Shown here: positions 36,877 to 46,273 of the stretch, one piece after another | How positions within the stretch are numbered: position 1 is the stretch's first letter | How the letters are laid out: every line of letters begins with the position of its first letter | DNA from: Neptunomonas antarctica | GTDB lineage: Bacteria > Pseudomonadota > Gammaproteobacteria > Pseudomonadales > Balneatricaceae | Assembly (NCBI RefSeq): GCF_001305295.1 | Contig: NZ_LJSI01000026.1 | Location: 124,001 to 188,000 of the forward strand | Reading direction: 5' to 3' | DNA: 64,000 nt | Made by a program: the position numbers and the translations under genes | Notes under the pieces: model-generated | The model's input: the letters and a program-made list of their open reading frames with translations, nothing else | The model's database searches: none | What the model was told of the DNA's origin: nothing

Positions 36877-37057
36877 ACGTTAATTTCATCGCCCAAACCA
36901 GAGTCATACGAAAAGCCTGAAGTGCGAACAGCACTCCACTATTTAGACTCATTTTCCTTTAAATACCGATAGTTGTAACGCATCCATAACGAGTGCGCGC
37001 AATCTTTACGGCTTCTGGTACCCTGCACCGCTTAAATTTAATAAAGGGTATCTTATT

Positions 37058-37762
37058 GTGAAAAGAGCATTGACTGCTTTGCTGGCCATGATCATCGCTT
37101 CCCCCCTATACGCAACCGTTAAACAATCGTCATCAGGCATCTGCCATTCCCCTGAAAGTCCTTATTACGAACGCACCAAAAGCTACAAACCATTCAGCAC
37201 ACTAGAAGCGTGTTTACATTCAGGTGGCCGATTATCGAAGAAGGCAGAGACCACTACACCTAAACAACACACAGGCAACACACGCTCCTACAGTCGTGAT
37301 CAGTTTGGTCATGGTTGGGCTGATAATGACAGAGACTGTCAGGACTCAAGGCAGGAAGCTTTGATAGCGCAATCGACGGGGCAGCTACGATTCAAGACGG
37401 GGCGCGGGTGCAGGGTTATGGCAGGCCGATGGATATCACCCTTCACCAGCCTGGTGATCCACGACCCTGGAAAAATAGACATTGATCATGTAGTCCCGCT
37501 TAAATGGGCGTGGGATCATGGTGCAAATAGTTGGCCACAGCCACAACGAGAAAAATTTGCTAACGACGGAGTGAATCTTATTAGTGTTGAAGCAAGCCTG
37601 AATCGACAAAAAGGAGCAAAGGCTTTGGATCAGTGGCTGCCACCAACGAATCAATGCCAATACGTAGTGAGATTTTTACGTATTCAAAAGTCCTATGGAC
37701 TGAAATTATCATCATCTGAAACAGCAAGGTTTAAGGCAGTTCGGCAGAAAGCATGTGTATAA
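37058..37762 (+). CDS. Secreted HNH endonuclease, DUF1524 type
   Basis: 234 residues from a GTG start preceded by AAAGGG. A signal peptide (about 1-20, cleaved near SPLYA) shows export. The C-terminal half is an HNH nuclease domain: DIDHVVPLKWAWDHGA supplies the His pair, and NDGVNLISVEASLNRQKGAKALDQWLPP the Asn and structural part. Secreted relatives digest external DNA. It sits directly before the phosphate-transport operon, so releasing phosphate from DNA is a reasonable role, but no PHO box was seen before its own start. Confidence 0.85.
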   Translation: MKRALTALLAMIIASPLYATVKQSSSGICHSPESPYYERTKSYKPFSTLEACLHSGGRLSKKAETTTPKQHTGNTRSYSRDQFGHGWADNDRDCQDSRQEALIAQSTGQLRFKTGRGCRVMAGRWISPFTSLVIHDPGKIDIDHVVPLKWAWDHGANSWPQPQREKFANDGVNLISVEASLNRQKGAKALDQWLPPTNQCQYVVRFLRIQKSYGLKLSSSETARFKAVRQKACV

Positions 37763-37858
37763 AGGTATTAGCAATCACATCCTTCTCCTGATCAACGACC
37801 GGCCACAGGCAATGCTGTTAACCATCAATCTTACCGCTTTATTTAAGCCGCTATACCT

Positions 37859-37891
37859 TTGTCATAAAAGAGACACATTAGTGTCATCAAA
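37859..37891 (+). promoter_or_regulatory. PHO box upstream of pstS
   Basis: Three 7-base units, TTGTCAT (37859), GAGACAC (37870) and GTGTCAT (37881), stand at exact 11-base intervals with A/T spacers. This is the arrangement of PhoB sites (consensus CTGTCAT). It ends 58 bases before the pstS start. Confidence 0.7.
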
Positions 37892-37949
37892 AACCAATAT
37901 AGATCCGCTAGCATGCTTTGCATTAACTTTGTTGCGATCAGGTATATTT

Positions 37950-39014
37950 ATGAAATTATTGGCAAAAAGCACAAAATCAGTTGTTCTAATTAGCGCGCTA
38001 ACGCTCATAGGTGCGATGTCTGCGTCTACCGCTCATGCGGACCTGAAATTAAATGGTTCCGGAGCTAGCTTCCCTGCGCCTATTTACGGTAAATGGTTCA
38101 AAGACTTTAGCAAAATGACTGACGGTGTTCGTGTTGACTACCAATCTAAGGGTAGTGGTGCGGGTATTCGCGATTTTATTAATGAAACAGTAGATTTTGC
38201 TGCAAGTGATGCGGCTATGAAAGATAAAGAAATTGCTCTCGTTAAAAAAGGTGCAATCCTTTTACCCGTCACTGCCGGTGAAGTTGTTCTTTCTTACAAC
38301 CTTGAAGGTGTTCAAGAGCTTAAGCTTCCACGTGATGTATACCCTGCAATTTTCATGGGGAAAATCACTGAGTGGAATGACCCGAAAATTGCTGCTGCTA
38401 ACCCGGGTGTTGACTTACCTGATTCAAAAATCACCGTCGTTGTTCGTTCAGATTCCAGTGGTACGAGTTATGTCTATACAAATCACTTATCTGCCATTAG
38501 CCCAGAATTTAAAGAAGCCGTTGGCGCAGCTAAGTCTCCTAACTGGCCGACCACTGGTACCCTCGTTAAAGCACCTAAAAATGACGGTGTAACCGCGACT
38601 ATCAAACAAACACCAGGTTCAATTGGTTACATCGAGTATGGTTTCGCAAAACTGACTAAAATGCCAACCGCCATGCTGCAAAACCAAAAAGGTAAATTTG
38701 TAGCCGCAGGTAGTGAAACCGGTGCAGCAGCATTAGCGACAACCACATTCCCGGAGACGAACCTACCGGGTAGTGATGTTCCTGATTTACGTGCATGGGC
38801 AACAGACCCTGCAGGCGATGACGCTTACCCAATCGCTTCATTTACCTGGTTACTTGTATACAAGGACCAGGATGATGAAAAAGCGAAAGCAATGCAGAAC
38901 CTGATTGAGTACATGATTACTACAGGACAAGAATCTGCTGAAGCAATGGGTTACATCCCATTACCTGCAAACGTAGTTGAGAAAGTACGTAACGCTTCAA
39001 AACTGATTAAGTAA
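37950..39014 (+). CDS. pstS: Phosphate-binding protein PstS
   Basis: 354 residues from the ATG at 37950, where a signal peptide begins (cleaved near STAHADLKL); the open frame goes back to 37755 but overlaps the nuclease gene end. Phosphate-site segments GSGASFPAPIYGKWF, QSKGSGAGIRDFINETVDFAASDA and VRSDSSGTSYVYTNHL are as in PstS. It captures phosphate in the periplasm for PstCAB and is probably induced by phosphate starvation through the PHO box. Confidence 0.95.
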   Translation: MKLLAKSTKSVVLISALTLIGAMSASTAHADLKLNGSGASFPAPIYGKWFKDFSKMTDGVRVDYQSKGSGAGIRDFINETVDFAASDAAMKDKEIALVKKGAILLPVTAGEVVLSYNLEGVQELKLPRDVYPAIFMGKITEWNDPKIAAANPGVDLPDSKITVVVRSDSSGTSYVYTNHLSAISPEFKEAVGAAKSPNWPTTGTLVKAPKNDGVTATIKQTPGSIGYIEYGFAKLTKMPTAMLQNQKGKFVAAGSETGAAALATTTFPETNLPGSDVPDLRAWATDPAGDDAYPIASFTWLLVYKDQDDEKAKAMQNLIEYMITTGQESAEAMGYIPLPANVVEKVRNASKLIK

Positions 39015-39038
39015 TTATTCTCAAAATAAATTAATTGA

Positions 39039-39072
39039 TGCTGTAAGTGCTCCAGGGCACCTACGGCATTTT
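39039..39072 (+). terminator. Hairpin between pstS and pstC
   Basis: Arms 39039-39050 and 39057-39068 pair with one mismatch and are followed by TTTT. It probably acts as a partial terminator that gives more PstS than permease, or stabilises the pstS message. Confidence 0.55.
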
Positions 39073-39110
39073 GATGTTTACATTTAGATGTACAATTAAT
39101 AGGTTTACGA

Positions 39111-40088
39111 ATGGTTCACGATCCTTTTAAGCAAGCCAGTAGCGCGAGAACACTATCTGCGCCTCCTTCTGCTAATGATTATATGAAGGATATTGTATTT
39201 AGGGCTTTTGCCTATTTTTGTGCCTCAGCAATTATTCTTTTAGTGGTCTATATTGTTTTTGAAATCGGCTCTGAAGCGCTGCCAGCAATCAAGACTCATG
39301 GTTTGGGCTTTATAACGGGCACAACATGGGATGCGAACAAAGGCGAGTTTGGTGTGCTTCCTGAAATTTGGGGAACACTCTATAGTGCATTAATCGCACT
39401 GGTTATTGGTGGGGTTTTCGGTGTTGGGATTGCTATCTTCTTAACGCAAAGCTTTGTCCATGCGAAATTAGAACTTGTATTCAGAACCACCATTGAATTA
39501 TTAGCCGCTATTCCTTCTGTGGTCTATGGCCTATGGGGTATTTATGTACTTATCCCATTACTAAGACCCGGTGCATTATGGTTGCATGAAACTTTCGACT
39601 GGGTTCCATTATTTAGTACCGAGTTAAGTGGTCCGGGTTTAGCCCCTGCCGCACTGGTACTCGCTATTATGATTTTACCAACGGTCGCTGCTATTTCAGT
39701 CGATGCCTTTAAACGTATCCCATACAGGGTTAAAGAAGCCGCGTACGGTATGGGCGCCACTAAATGGGAAGTCATTCTTAAAGTGATGCTACCCACCGCC
39801 TCGTCCGGTATTCTGGCAGGTTTAGTACTGGGTTTTGGCCGCGCGTTAGGTGAAACAATGGCGCTTGCCATGTTGATTGGTAATGTTAACAACATCAGCT
39901 TCTCGCTATTTTCACCCGCTAATACCTTAGCCTCTCTGCTGGCATCAACCTTCCCTGAAGCAGGCGACATAGAAGTACAAGCCTTGATGTATGCGGCATT
40001 GGTACTACTTGTCATCACCTTTATTGTTAACGTCGCCGGTTTAGCCATTCAGCAATACACGATGCGTAAATTCGAGGGTAAAAAATGA
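39111..40088 (+). CDS. pstC: Phosphate ABC transporter permease PstC
   Basis: 325 residues with six helices. The binding-protein-dependent permease motif is RIPYRVKEAAYGMGATKWEVILKVMLPTASSGI, and the N-terminal part GFITGTTWDANKGEFGVLPEIWGTL is PstC-typical. It overlaps pstA by 4 bases (ATGA). Confidence 0.94.
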   Translation: MVHDPFKQASSARTLSAPPSANDYMKDIVFRAFAYFCASAIILLVVYIVFEIGSEALPAIKTHGLGFITGTTWDANKGEFGVLPEIWGTLYSALIALVIGGVFGVGIAIFLTQSFVHAKLELVFRTTIELLAAIPSVVYGLWGIYVLIPLLRPGALWLHETFDWVPLFSTELSGPGLAPAALVLAIMILPTVAAISVDAFKRIPYRVKEAAYGMGATKWEVILKVMLPTASSGILAGLVLGFGRALGETMALAMLIGNVNNISFSLFSPANTLASLLASTFPEAGDIEVQALMYAALVLLVITFIVNVAGLAIQQYTMRKFEGKK

Positions 40089-40981
40089 GCGAAATAATCC
40101 AATCATCAGCCCCAGTGATTCAGTACCCTTCACTAGAGAAAAATTCGCTTGATATTCGAGAATTCAAGAATATATTCCTAACCATTATGGTATGGGGAAT
40201 CGCTATTATGGCGAGTATCCCCCTATTCTCAGTTATTTCTATGCTGATTATTGAAGGCGGTGCACGTATAGATTTTGCAGCATTAACCGAAATCCCCCCC
40301 GCTGGCTTTGAAATGGGCGGTGGTTTTGGTAATGCGATTATCGGAACATTAGTGATGGTGGGCATTGCCTCACTCATCAGCATTCCTTTTGGCATTATGG
40401 CCGCGCTACATTTAGCTATCCTCGATCCTAATAGTAAGGTGGCTACTGTTTCTCGATTTTTAGCTAAGGTGCTGACTGGTTTTCCTTCTATTTTAGCCGG
40501 TATCTTTGTTTACGGTGTCATCGTTATTACCACAGGAACCTACTCAGCATGGGCCGGTGGTGTCGCATTAGCCGTCTTAATGTTGCCAACCGTGACATTA
40601 GCCGCCGAAGAAGCCATGAAACAAGTGCCTCAACGTATGAAAGATGCTGCTTTTGGCATGGGTTGCACGCGCACGCAAGTCATTATGAAGGTGGTCTTAC
40701 CCACCGGTTTACCCGGCATTTTAACCGGTGTTATTCTGGCCGTTGCCGGTGCTGCCGGAGAGTCTGCTCCATTGCTGTTTACCGCCTTGTTTAGTAACTA
40801 CTATATGGCTGAGTTAGCTGAGCCAACTGCGTCACTCTCGATCCTGATTTACAACTTCTCAGGAATGCCATTTGATAATCAGATTGAACTCGCCTGGTCT
40901 GCATCATTAGTACTGGTTGTACTAGTCCTGCTCTTCAACATACTTGCACGCCTTGTCGGCCGTTCAAAATTTAAAGAATAA
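40085..40981 (+). CDS. pstA: Phosphate ABC transporter permease PstA
   Basis: 298 residues with six helices, GGGFGNAIIGTLVMVGIASLISIPFGIMAALHLA and the EAA motif QVPQRMKDAAFGMGCTRTQVIMKVVLPTGLPGI. It pairs with PstC to form the membrane channel. The spacing to pstB is 15 bases. Confidence 0.94.
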   Translation: MSEIIQSSAPVIQYPSLEKNSLDIREFKNIFLTIMVWGIAIMASIPLFSVISMLIIEGGARIDFAALTEIPPAGFEMGGGFGNAIIGTLVMVGIASLISIPFGIMAALHLAILDPNSKVATVSRFLAKVLTGFPSILAGIFVYGVIVITTGTYSAWAGGVALAVLMLPTVTLAAEEAMKQVPQRMKDAAFGMGCTRTQVIMKVVLPTGLPGILTGVILAVAGAAGESAPLLFTALFSNYYMAELAEPTASLSILIYNFSGMPFDNQIELAWSASLVLVVLVLLFNILARLVGRSKFKE

Positions 40982-40996
40982 TTGAGGTAATACATT

Positions 40997-41824
40997 ATGA
41001 CTTCGCTATCCGATACGGGTGAGTTTATTGCTAAAAAATATGAGCCGAAAGGCCCCGTCGTTTTAGACTGCCAGGTAAATAATATTTACTACGGTGATTT
41101 CAGAGCGGTCAGGGACTCTCATATTCCCATTGAAAAGAATAAAGTAACGGGATTTATTGGCCCATCTGGCTGTGGAAAAAGTACGGTATTAAGAAGTATG
41201 AACCGTATGAATGACTTAATTGATTCATTCCGTTTTGACGGCAGCATTCAATATCACAGTAATGATATTTACGGAAAAAAGATCGATCCGGTGGTTGTCA
41301 GAAGATACATTGGTATGGTGTTCCAATTACCTAACCCCTTCTCCATGAGCATTTACGATAATGTGGCTTTTGGCCTGAGACTCAATGGCTATAAAGGTGA
41401 TGAAGAAGAAATGGTGGTGAAAGCACTTAAAAGAGCCGCTATTTGGGATGACGTAAAAGATAAACTTAAAAACAGCGGTCTATCTTTATCGGGTGGCCAA
41501 CAACAACGCCTTTGTATTGCCAGAGCAATTGCAACTGAACCTGATGTGTTATTAATGGATGAGCCCTGTTCAGCGCTTGATCCCATCGCTACACGCCAGG
41601 TTGAAGAACTAATGGTTGAATTGAAAGAGCACTATAGTGTGGCCTTAGTAACACACAATATGCAACAGGCTACACGTGTTGCCGATGTTACCGCTTTCTT
41701 AGGTGTGGATATTTCTAAGGGTGGCCGTACCGGTTATCTCGTTGAAATGGACGATACTCATAAGATTTTTGAAGATCCACAGCAAAAATTGACACAGCAA
41801 TATATTAGAGGTGAGTTTAGTTAA
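40997..41824 (+). CDS. pstB: Phosphate ABC transporter ATPase PstB
   Basis: 275 residues. Walker [11 protein letters not shown]-loop [17 protein letters not shown], signature [14 protein letters not shown], Walker [14 protein letters not shown] and the H-loop VTHNMQQ are all intact. It powers phosphate import. phoU, which normally follows pstB, is absent; a Fic-like gene is in its place. Confidence 0.95.
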   Translation: MTSLSDTGEFIAKKYEPKGPVVLDCQVNNIYYGDFRAVRDSHIPIEKNKVTGFIGPSGCGKSTVLRSMNRMNDLIDSFRFDGSIQYHSNDIYGKKIDPVVVRRYIGMVFQLPNPFSMSIYDNVAFGLRLNGYKGDEEEMVVKALKRAAIWDDVKDKLKNSGLSLSGGQQQRLCIARAIATEPDVLLMDEPCSALDPIATRQVEELMVELKEHYSVALVTHNMQQATRVADVTAFLGVDISKGGRTGYLVEMDDTHKIFEDPQQKLTQQYIRGEFS

Positions 41825-41896
41825 TTTCTATAATTTCAATAGATTAGCTTTTACTAACGCTAAAATTTATAAACCTGTAACACACGGCATGATTTG

Positions 41897-42562
41897 ATGG
41901 CTAAAATATTACAACTAAATATTGATGAAATCAGATCATGCCTTGTCGATACACAGAAAAACTTCAGCAAAATTAATGCAACATTAAGCGTCCAGCGGAA
42001 ACCGCCATCCGATGAGGTCATTAATAATCTGATCGCAGGTTATTCCAAAATAAATGAACATCTGCTCAATGGTACGGATCTATTTAAAATGGGTAACTCT
42101 GAACTCATCTTAGAACTTAACCATATCGTGTTATATTATCATTCAGATATTTCAGTTGAAGAAGATAAATCACAATTCAAGGCAACAAAAAAACATTTTT
42201 ACGACACCAAGAATGCTGGAATTGGCCAATTAATGGAATGGTTAGCGTTTAATAAAAACACTAACATTTGGAAAAAAACAGCCGGCATATTCACCCATAT
42301 ATTAAGTCAGCCACAACTGTTTTTAGAAGGTAACCACAGAACAGGATCATTAATCATGAGTTATTTACTTATGAAAGAGGGCCTCTCCCCCTTTGTCCTT
42401 TCGTATGAAAATGCCAGACATTTTTTTGAACCTGCAGAGTTAACCAAAAAACGTCATAAAAAAACACTCATAGATGAGTTTATTCATTTACCGAAAGAAA
42501 CACGCAAGTTCGCCAAACTGCTCAAAAGTGAAGACACGAAAAAATTCTTGTTAAATAAGTAG
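41897..42562 (+). CDS. Fic-like protein with a degenerate active-site motif
   Basis: 221 residues from the ATG at 41897 (a TTG one codon earlier is also in frame). Residues about 138-160 (PQLFLEGNHRTGSLIMSYLL) align with the Fic core HxFx(D/E)GNGRxxR: F142, E144, G145, N146 and R148 fit. The catalytic His is Gln140, the second Gly is His147 and the last Arg is Ser151. So the fold is likely Fic/Doc but AMP transfer in the usual way is doubtful. It lies 72 bases after pstB in the same direction and may be co-expressed with phosphate transport. It has lower GC than pst. Confidence 0.55.
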   Translation: MAKILQLNIDEIRSCLVDTQKNFSKINATLSVQRKPPSDEVINNLIAGYSKINEHLLNGTDLFKMGNSELILELNHIVLYYHSDISVEEDKSQFKATKKHFYDTKNAGIGQLMEWLAFNKNTNIWKKTAGIFTHILSQPQLFLEGNHRTGSLIMSYLLMKEGLSPFVLSYENARHFFEPAELTKKRHKKTLIDEFIHLPKETRKFAKLLKSEDTKKFLLNK

Positions 42563-42563
42563 C

Positions 42564-42863
42564 TTAGTGGAGCCTATCTGACGCTTTTTTAGTTTTTAAT
42601 TCACCACGGTTAGCTAGCAATATTTTTTGAAAGCGTTCAGGATCATTTTTTATAATATCGACATATTCCATGACTAATTGATGCCAATTATTGCCCTCGT
42701 ACATCGCAAATTTATCCAGACTAACCATGAGTAATTTAGCGGCAGCACGTTGTTCTTTTTTATCTGCTTCGCCATACCAGTTTACTATTTCAGCATAAAG
42801 CGATTCTATTTTTTCTAACGGAGTTAATTCAACCGTTATTTTTTCAGGTTTTTTCTGGCTCAT
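42564..42863 (-). CDS. Small protein of unknown function
   Basis: 99 residues, charged and helical by feel (TPLEKIESLYAEIVNWYGEADKKEQRAAAKLLM ... MEYVDIIKNDPERFQKIL), with no signal peptide or membrane segment. I do not recognise the family. It ends one base from the Fic-like gene, tail to tail. The clean reading frame and start near AGG support it as a real gene. Confidence 0.6.
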   Translation of the reverse strand: MSQKKPEKITVELTPLEKIESLYAEIVNWYGEADKKEQRAAAKLLMVSLDKFAMYEGNNWHQLVMEYVDIIKNDPERFQKILLANRGELKTKKASDRLH

Positions 42864-42973
42864 TCAAGCTACCTCAAGACTGTAAGTGAACGACTAAAGC
42901 TCCAAATACCATTCGCTGGAAAAATCACCACTATTTCATCATTTAGGGTGAGATTAAGTACGTTCCTTATGGG

Positions 42974-42993
42974 GCACACTCATGAAAGTGTGC
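42974..42993. terminator. Hairpin after the thioesterase gene
   Basis: GCACACT (42974-42980) pairs with AGTGTGC (42987-42993) around 6 bases, 28 bases beyond the thioesterase stop; a T-rich tail exists only on the plus strand, so its role as a minus-strand terminator is doubtful. Confidence 0.35.
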
Positions 42994-43021
42994 TTTCTTA
43001 CTCCTGAATTTAATTATCCGC

Positions 43022-43444
43022 TCAGATAGAGTAACCTTCCAACGCATAGGCGGGTAGATCTTCTTTATCAGGCACGGCAATCGGATTGCCATTATCATCA
43101 ATAGCAACAAACTTAAATGTCGCTTCTGTTACCTTTTCGCGCGTACCAATTCGTCCCCGTCTGGCCCATGCTTCAACGTGTACATTCATGGACGTACGCC
43201 CCACCGAAGTAATATCAGTGTAAACACCTAAAATATCACCCACTTTAACAGGACGAATAAAGCTCATACTATCCAACGCCACTGTAACCACACGACTCTG
43301 CGCCCGTTGTCCGGCACAGATACCCGCTGCCATATCCATCTGTGACAACACCCAACCACCAAAGATATCACCTGAAGGGTTGGTATCCGCAGGCATTGCG
43401 ATGGTGCGCGTCGTTAAACGACCCCGGGTTTCTTCGCTAGACAT
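43022..43444 (-). CDS. Acyl-CoA thioesterase, YciA-like hotdog fold
   Basis: 140 residues from the ATG at 43444 (MSSEETRGRLTTRTIAMPADTNPSGDIFGGWVLSQMDMAAGICA); the frame goes back to 43492 without similarity. The NPSGDIFGGWVLSQMD segment holds the catalytic Asp of YciA-type enzymes, which hydrolyse many acyl-CoAs in the cytoplasm. It lies beside fadE on the same strand but 200 bases apart, so it is probably a separate transcript. Confidence 0.88.
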   Translation of the reverse strand: MSSEETRGRLTTRTIAMPADTNPSGDIFGGWVLSQMDMAAGICAGQRAQSRVVTVALDSMSFIRPVKVGDILGVYTDITSVGRTSMNVHVEAWARRGRIGTREKVTEATFKFVAIDDNGNPIAVPDKEDLPAYALEGYSI

Positions 43445-43686
43445 AAATTTCACCTTAAATTCTACTGAAATACTAATAATGAAGACGACCACGTAACAAT
43501 AGAGGACCTGACGACATTCTTAATACTGATTTCAATTGGGATTGATTGAATTGAACGCAAACACGTTAGCGCAATGAGTGGCCCAACGCCGATCTTGCAT
43601 ACTAGCCCTTAGTATAACGTAGCGTACCGTATCAGAGAAACAAGCAAAATCAGGACACTGGTAAGTTCAGTACGATTGTCATGCTG

Positions 43687-45897
43687 CTATTTTAATGACT
43701 TCAGGTCCGCATCAAAATCATCCACTGCGACAGCCTGGGCCACAGCTTTCTTGGCCTTATTCAGGAGCTGCGCCTCGGCAGGGGTGATCACCTGTGCTGA
43801 CAGCGCCTCCTCTACGGTTTGCTTGTCACTCAACTTTTTGCGCAGAGTTTCAGTATTAATAACCGCTATGAATGCCTGCTCGATACGATCAATTCCATCC
43901 CCGGGGTTACCGGTAAACACCGCATCGGTCAATCGGCGGCGGGTTAGCGAATCCGACAGTAACAACTCCGCGCATTGACGAGTCAGTCTATCTGAAGGTG
44001 GCGTATGACCCGCACCAAAAGGCAGCACTAGCAAACGCATCAACCAGCCCAACGGCCGAATCGGAAAGTTAGCCATAACTTCAGCCAGACGTTGTCTTAT
44101 GGTATTGATACCGGTATGCATGCACCAGTCTAATAGAGGGCGGCTCTCTTCAGGACAGTCTTCATCGTTGAAACGCTTTAATGCACAGCTGAGCAAATAC
44201 AACTCACCCAATACATCACCCAGGCGCGCCGAAATCAGCTCTTTGCGTTTTAATGCGCCACCCAGTGAAACCAATGCGATTTCTGTCACCAGAGTCAACA
44301 CTGCCGAATAGCGACTCAAGGTTCGATAATGGCAAGCAAGGCTTCCCGCATTGGGCGGCGCACTGGCGAACCGGCCCAATGTCCAGGTATGCAGCACCGC
44401 CCTACCTAAGGTCGCACACTGAAAACGAAGATGTTTAAACAACAGTTCATCAAACTGCTTCACGGCCTCCGCTTCATCGGCTTGTTCAGCGACTTGCATT
44501 TCCTGTAACAAAAACGGGTGGCAGCGAATAGCTCCCTGACCGAAAATAATCAGGTTACGCGTTAAAATATTGGCCCCCTCCACCGTAATCGCGACGGGAA
44601 TCGAACGGTACATATTTGCCAAATAATTAGCGGGTCCATCGCATACTGTTTTACCTCCGTGTACATCCATCGCGTCATTAATAGTGTTACGCAGTCGATA
44701 GGTGGCCTGAGATTTCAATATGGCCGAAATAACCACCGGCACCTTACCTGTTTGCAGCACGCCCATCGTGGTTTTCCGTGCAGCATCCAGCACATATGCC
44801 GTCGCTGCAATCTGTGCGAGACACTGCTGCACCCCTTCGAACTTACCCACTGGAATACCAAACTGTTCACGAATCCGAGCGTAGGCACCGGTGGTTCTTG
44901 CCGCCAATATCGCGCCACCCACGCTGAGTGACGGTAGTGAAATACTGCGTCCTGCCGCCAATGCGGTCATCAGCATTTTCCAGCCCTGCCCGATGCCATC
45001 CTGGCCACCAATCACCTGATCCATGGAAATGAAGACGTCTTTACCCCAATTAGGTCCATTCTGAAAAGCCTGCATAGCAGGATAGTGGCGCCTGCCGATA
45101 TTAATGCCCTCAAGATCAGTAGGCACTAACGCGGCGGTAATGCCCCACTCTTCCCGGTCACTTATCAGGTGATCTGGATCGTAGAGTTTAAACGCCAGGC
45201 CCAACAAAGTCGCCACGGGCCCGAGTGTAATGTAGCGTTTGTGCCAGTTTAGTTTGATGCCCAATACACGCTCACCGTTGTGCTCTTGATAGCACACGTC
45301 ACCGCGATCAATCATTGCCGCAGCATCGGAGCCAGCTTCGGGACTGGTCAGCCCAAAACAGGGAATTTCACGACCATCGGCCAGGCGGGGTAAATAGTGA
45401 TCTTTTTGCGCGGGGGTACCAAACTCCATTAACAGCTCGCCGGGACCCAGAGAATTGGGGACCATCACGGTAACCGCTACGGCAATACTGCGAGTGGAAA
45501 TCCGCATAACGACTTCGGAATGTGCGTAAGCAGAGAACTCCAGACCACCGTATTGTTTGGGAATAATCATCCCAAAAAAGCGCTTCTCTTTTAAGAATTG
45601 CCAGATAGCTTCGGGAATACAGCGCTGTTCGGCCGTGATGGCCCAATCGTCGATCATGCTGCATAGCTCTGCTACGGGACCCTCCAAAAAGGCCTGTTCT
45701 TCGGCAGAAAAGACCGGCGCGTCTAACGCCAGAAACGATGACCAGTCAGGCTTGCCGGACAGAATTTCAGCATCCCACCAAACATCACCCGCCTCCAGCG
45801 CCTCGCGCTCGGTATCTGATATCGGCGGCAGTATTTTCCTGAGCCGCCGTAAGAGTGGTGCACTGATCCAACGTTGACGCCAGCTATTCATAGTCAT
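43687..45897 (-). CDS. fadE: Acyl-CoA dehydrogenase, FadE type
   Basis: 736 residues. N-terminal region, then the dehydrogenase domain (FFGMIIPKQYGGLEFSAYAHSEVVMRI, CFGLTSPEAGSDAAAM, FGIPVGKFEGVQQCLAQIAA, DAMDVHGGKTVCDGPANYLANMYRSIPVAITVEGANILTRNLIIFGQGAIRCHP) and a C-terminal DUF1974-like helical domain. E. coli FadE is longer at the N-terminus by about 80 residues, including its membrane segment; this one starts nearer the conserved part. It makes trans-2-enoyl-CoA in beta-oxidation. Confidence 0.9.
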   Translation of the reverse strand: MTMNSWRQRWISAPLLRRLRKILPPISDTEREALEAGDVWWDAEILSGKPDWSSFLALDAPVFSAEEQAFLEGPVAELCSMIDDWAITAEQRCIPEAIWQFLKEKRFFGMIIPKQYGGLEFSAYAHSEVVMRISTRSIAVAVTVMVPNSLGPGELLMEFGTPAQKDHYLPRLADGREIPCFGLTSPEAGSDAAAMIDRGDVCYQEHNGERVLGIKLNWHKRYITLGPVATLLGLAFKLYDPDHLISDREEWGITAALVPTDLEGINIGRRHYPAMQAFQNGPNWGKDVFISMDQVIGGQDGIGQGWKMLMTALAAGRSISLPSLSVGGAILAARTTGAYARIREQFGIPVGKFEGVQQCLAQIAATAYVLDAARKTTMGVLQTGKVPVVISAILKSQATYRLRNTINDAMDVHGGKTVCDGPANYLANMYRSIPVAITVEGANILTRNLIIFGQGAIRCHPFLLQEMQVAEQADEAEAVKQFDELLFKHLRFQCATLGRAVLHTWTLGRFASAPPNAGSLACHYRTLSRYSAVLTLVTEIALVSLGGALKRKELISARLGDVLGELYLLSCALKRFNDEDCPEESRPLLDWCMHTGINTIRQRLAEVMANFPIRPLGWLMRLLVLPFGAGHTPPSDRLTRQCAELLLSDSLTRRRLTDAVFTGNPGDGIDRIEQAFIAVINTETLRKKLSDKQTVEEALSAQVITPAEAQLLNKAKKAVAQAVAVDDFDADLKSLK

Positions 45898-46018
45898 GAC
45901 CTTTTCTGGAAGGACTTTAAATAAATGTACTCCCTACTTGAGGGCACTGACAAGGGAACGTGCGATTAAGTCCGGCACTGCGAGCTAATACACTTCATAG
46001 CTCTTCAGGGATAAGTCG
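45898..46018. other. Gap before the IS remnant
   Basis: 121 bases; presumably holds the fadE promoter (minus strand). No motif stands out. Confidence 0.3.
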
Positions 46019-46239
46019 ATGGACCACCAACTCACCTTTTTCCTGGTCATATAGAGAAACTGATTCCCTGGCAGCGTTTAGTGGCCATCATCGAGCATTG
46101 TGCGCGTCGATCAGATGCCAAGAGCGAAGGACAAATGCGTCTGGATGTCTTAAAGCAAGCCAACAGGGGTGGAAAAGCAGTTAAAAAACAGAAGCGACAG
46201 GCACCGATAGGAATGACCGTTATCGCTTGGAAAAATTGA
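46019..46239 (+). mobile_element. Decayed IS5-family transposase fragment
   Basis: The ATG at 46019 gives MDHQLTFF, as in IS5 transposase starts (MSHQLTFAD). After a frame change, EKLIPWQRLVAIIEHC matches the next conserved block of that family (IPWQ...VAIIEP). The remainder to the stop at 46237-46239 is a basic tail with no clear match. Most of the transposase, including the DDE core, is gone and I see no terminal repeats. Confidence 0.55.
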
Positions 46240-46273
46240 GCAGGTCTATGTGTTTAATGACCTGTTTATCTGA

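Larger units (their letters stand above)
36538..37057. other. Non-coding scar with two relics
   Basis: 520 bases without an intact gene. It contains a relic of an aldehyde dehydrogenase start (36721-36750), copy B of a dispersed repeat (36840-36876) and a 12-base direct repeat CATGACCTCAAT at 36624 and 36638. The mix suggests deletion or rearrangement. Confidence 0.6.

Noticed and set aside
42974-42993. Hairpin as a firm terminator of the thioesterase gene
   Set aside because: The T-rich tail is on the wrong strand.
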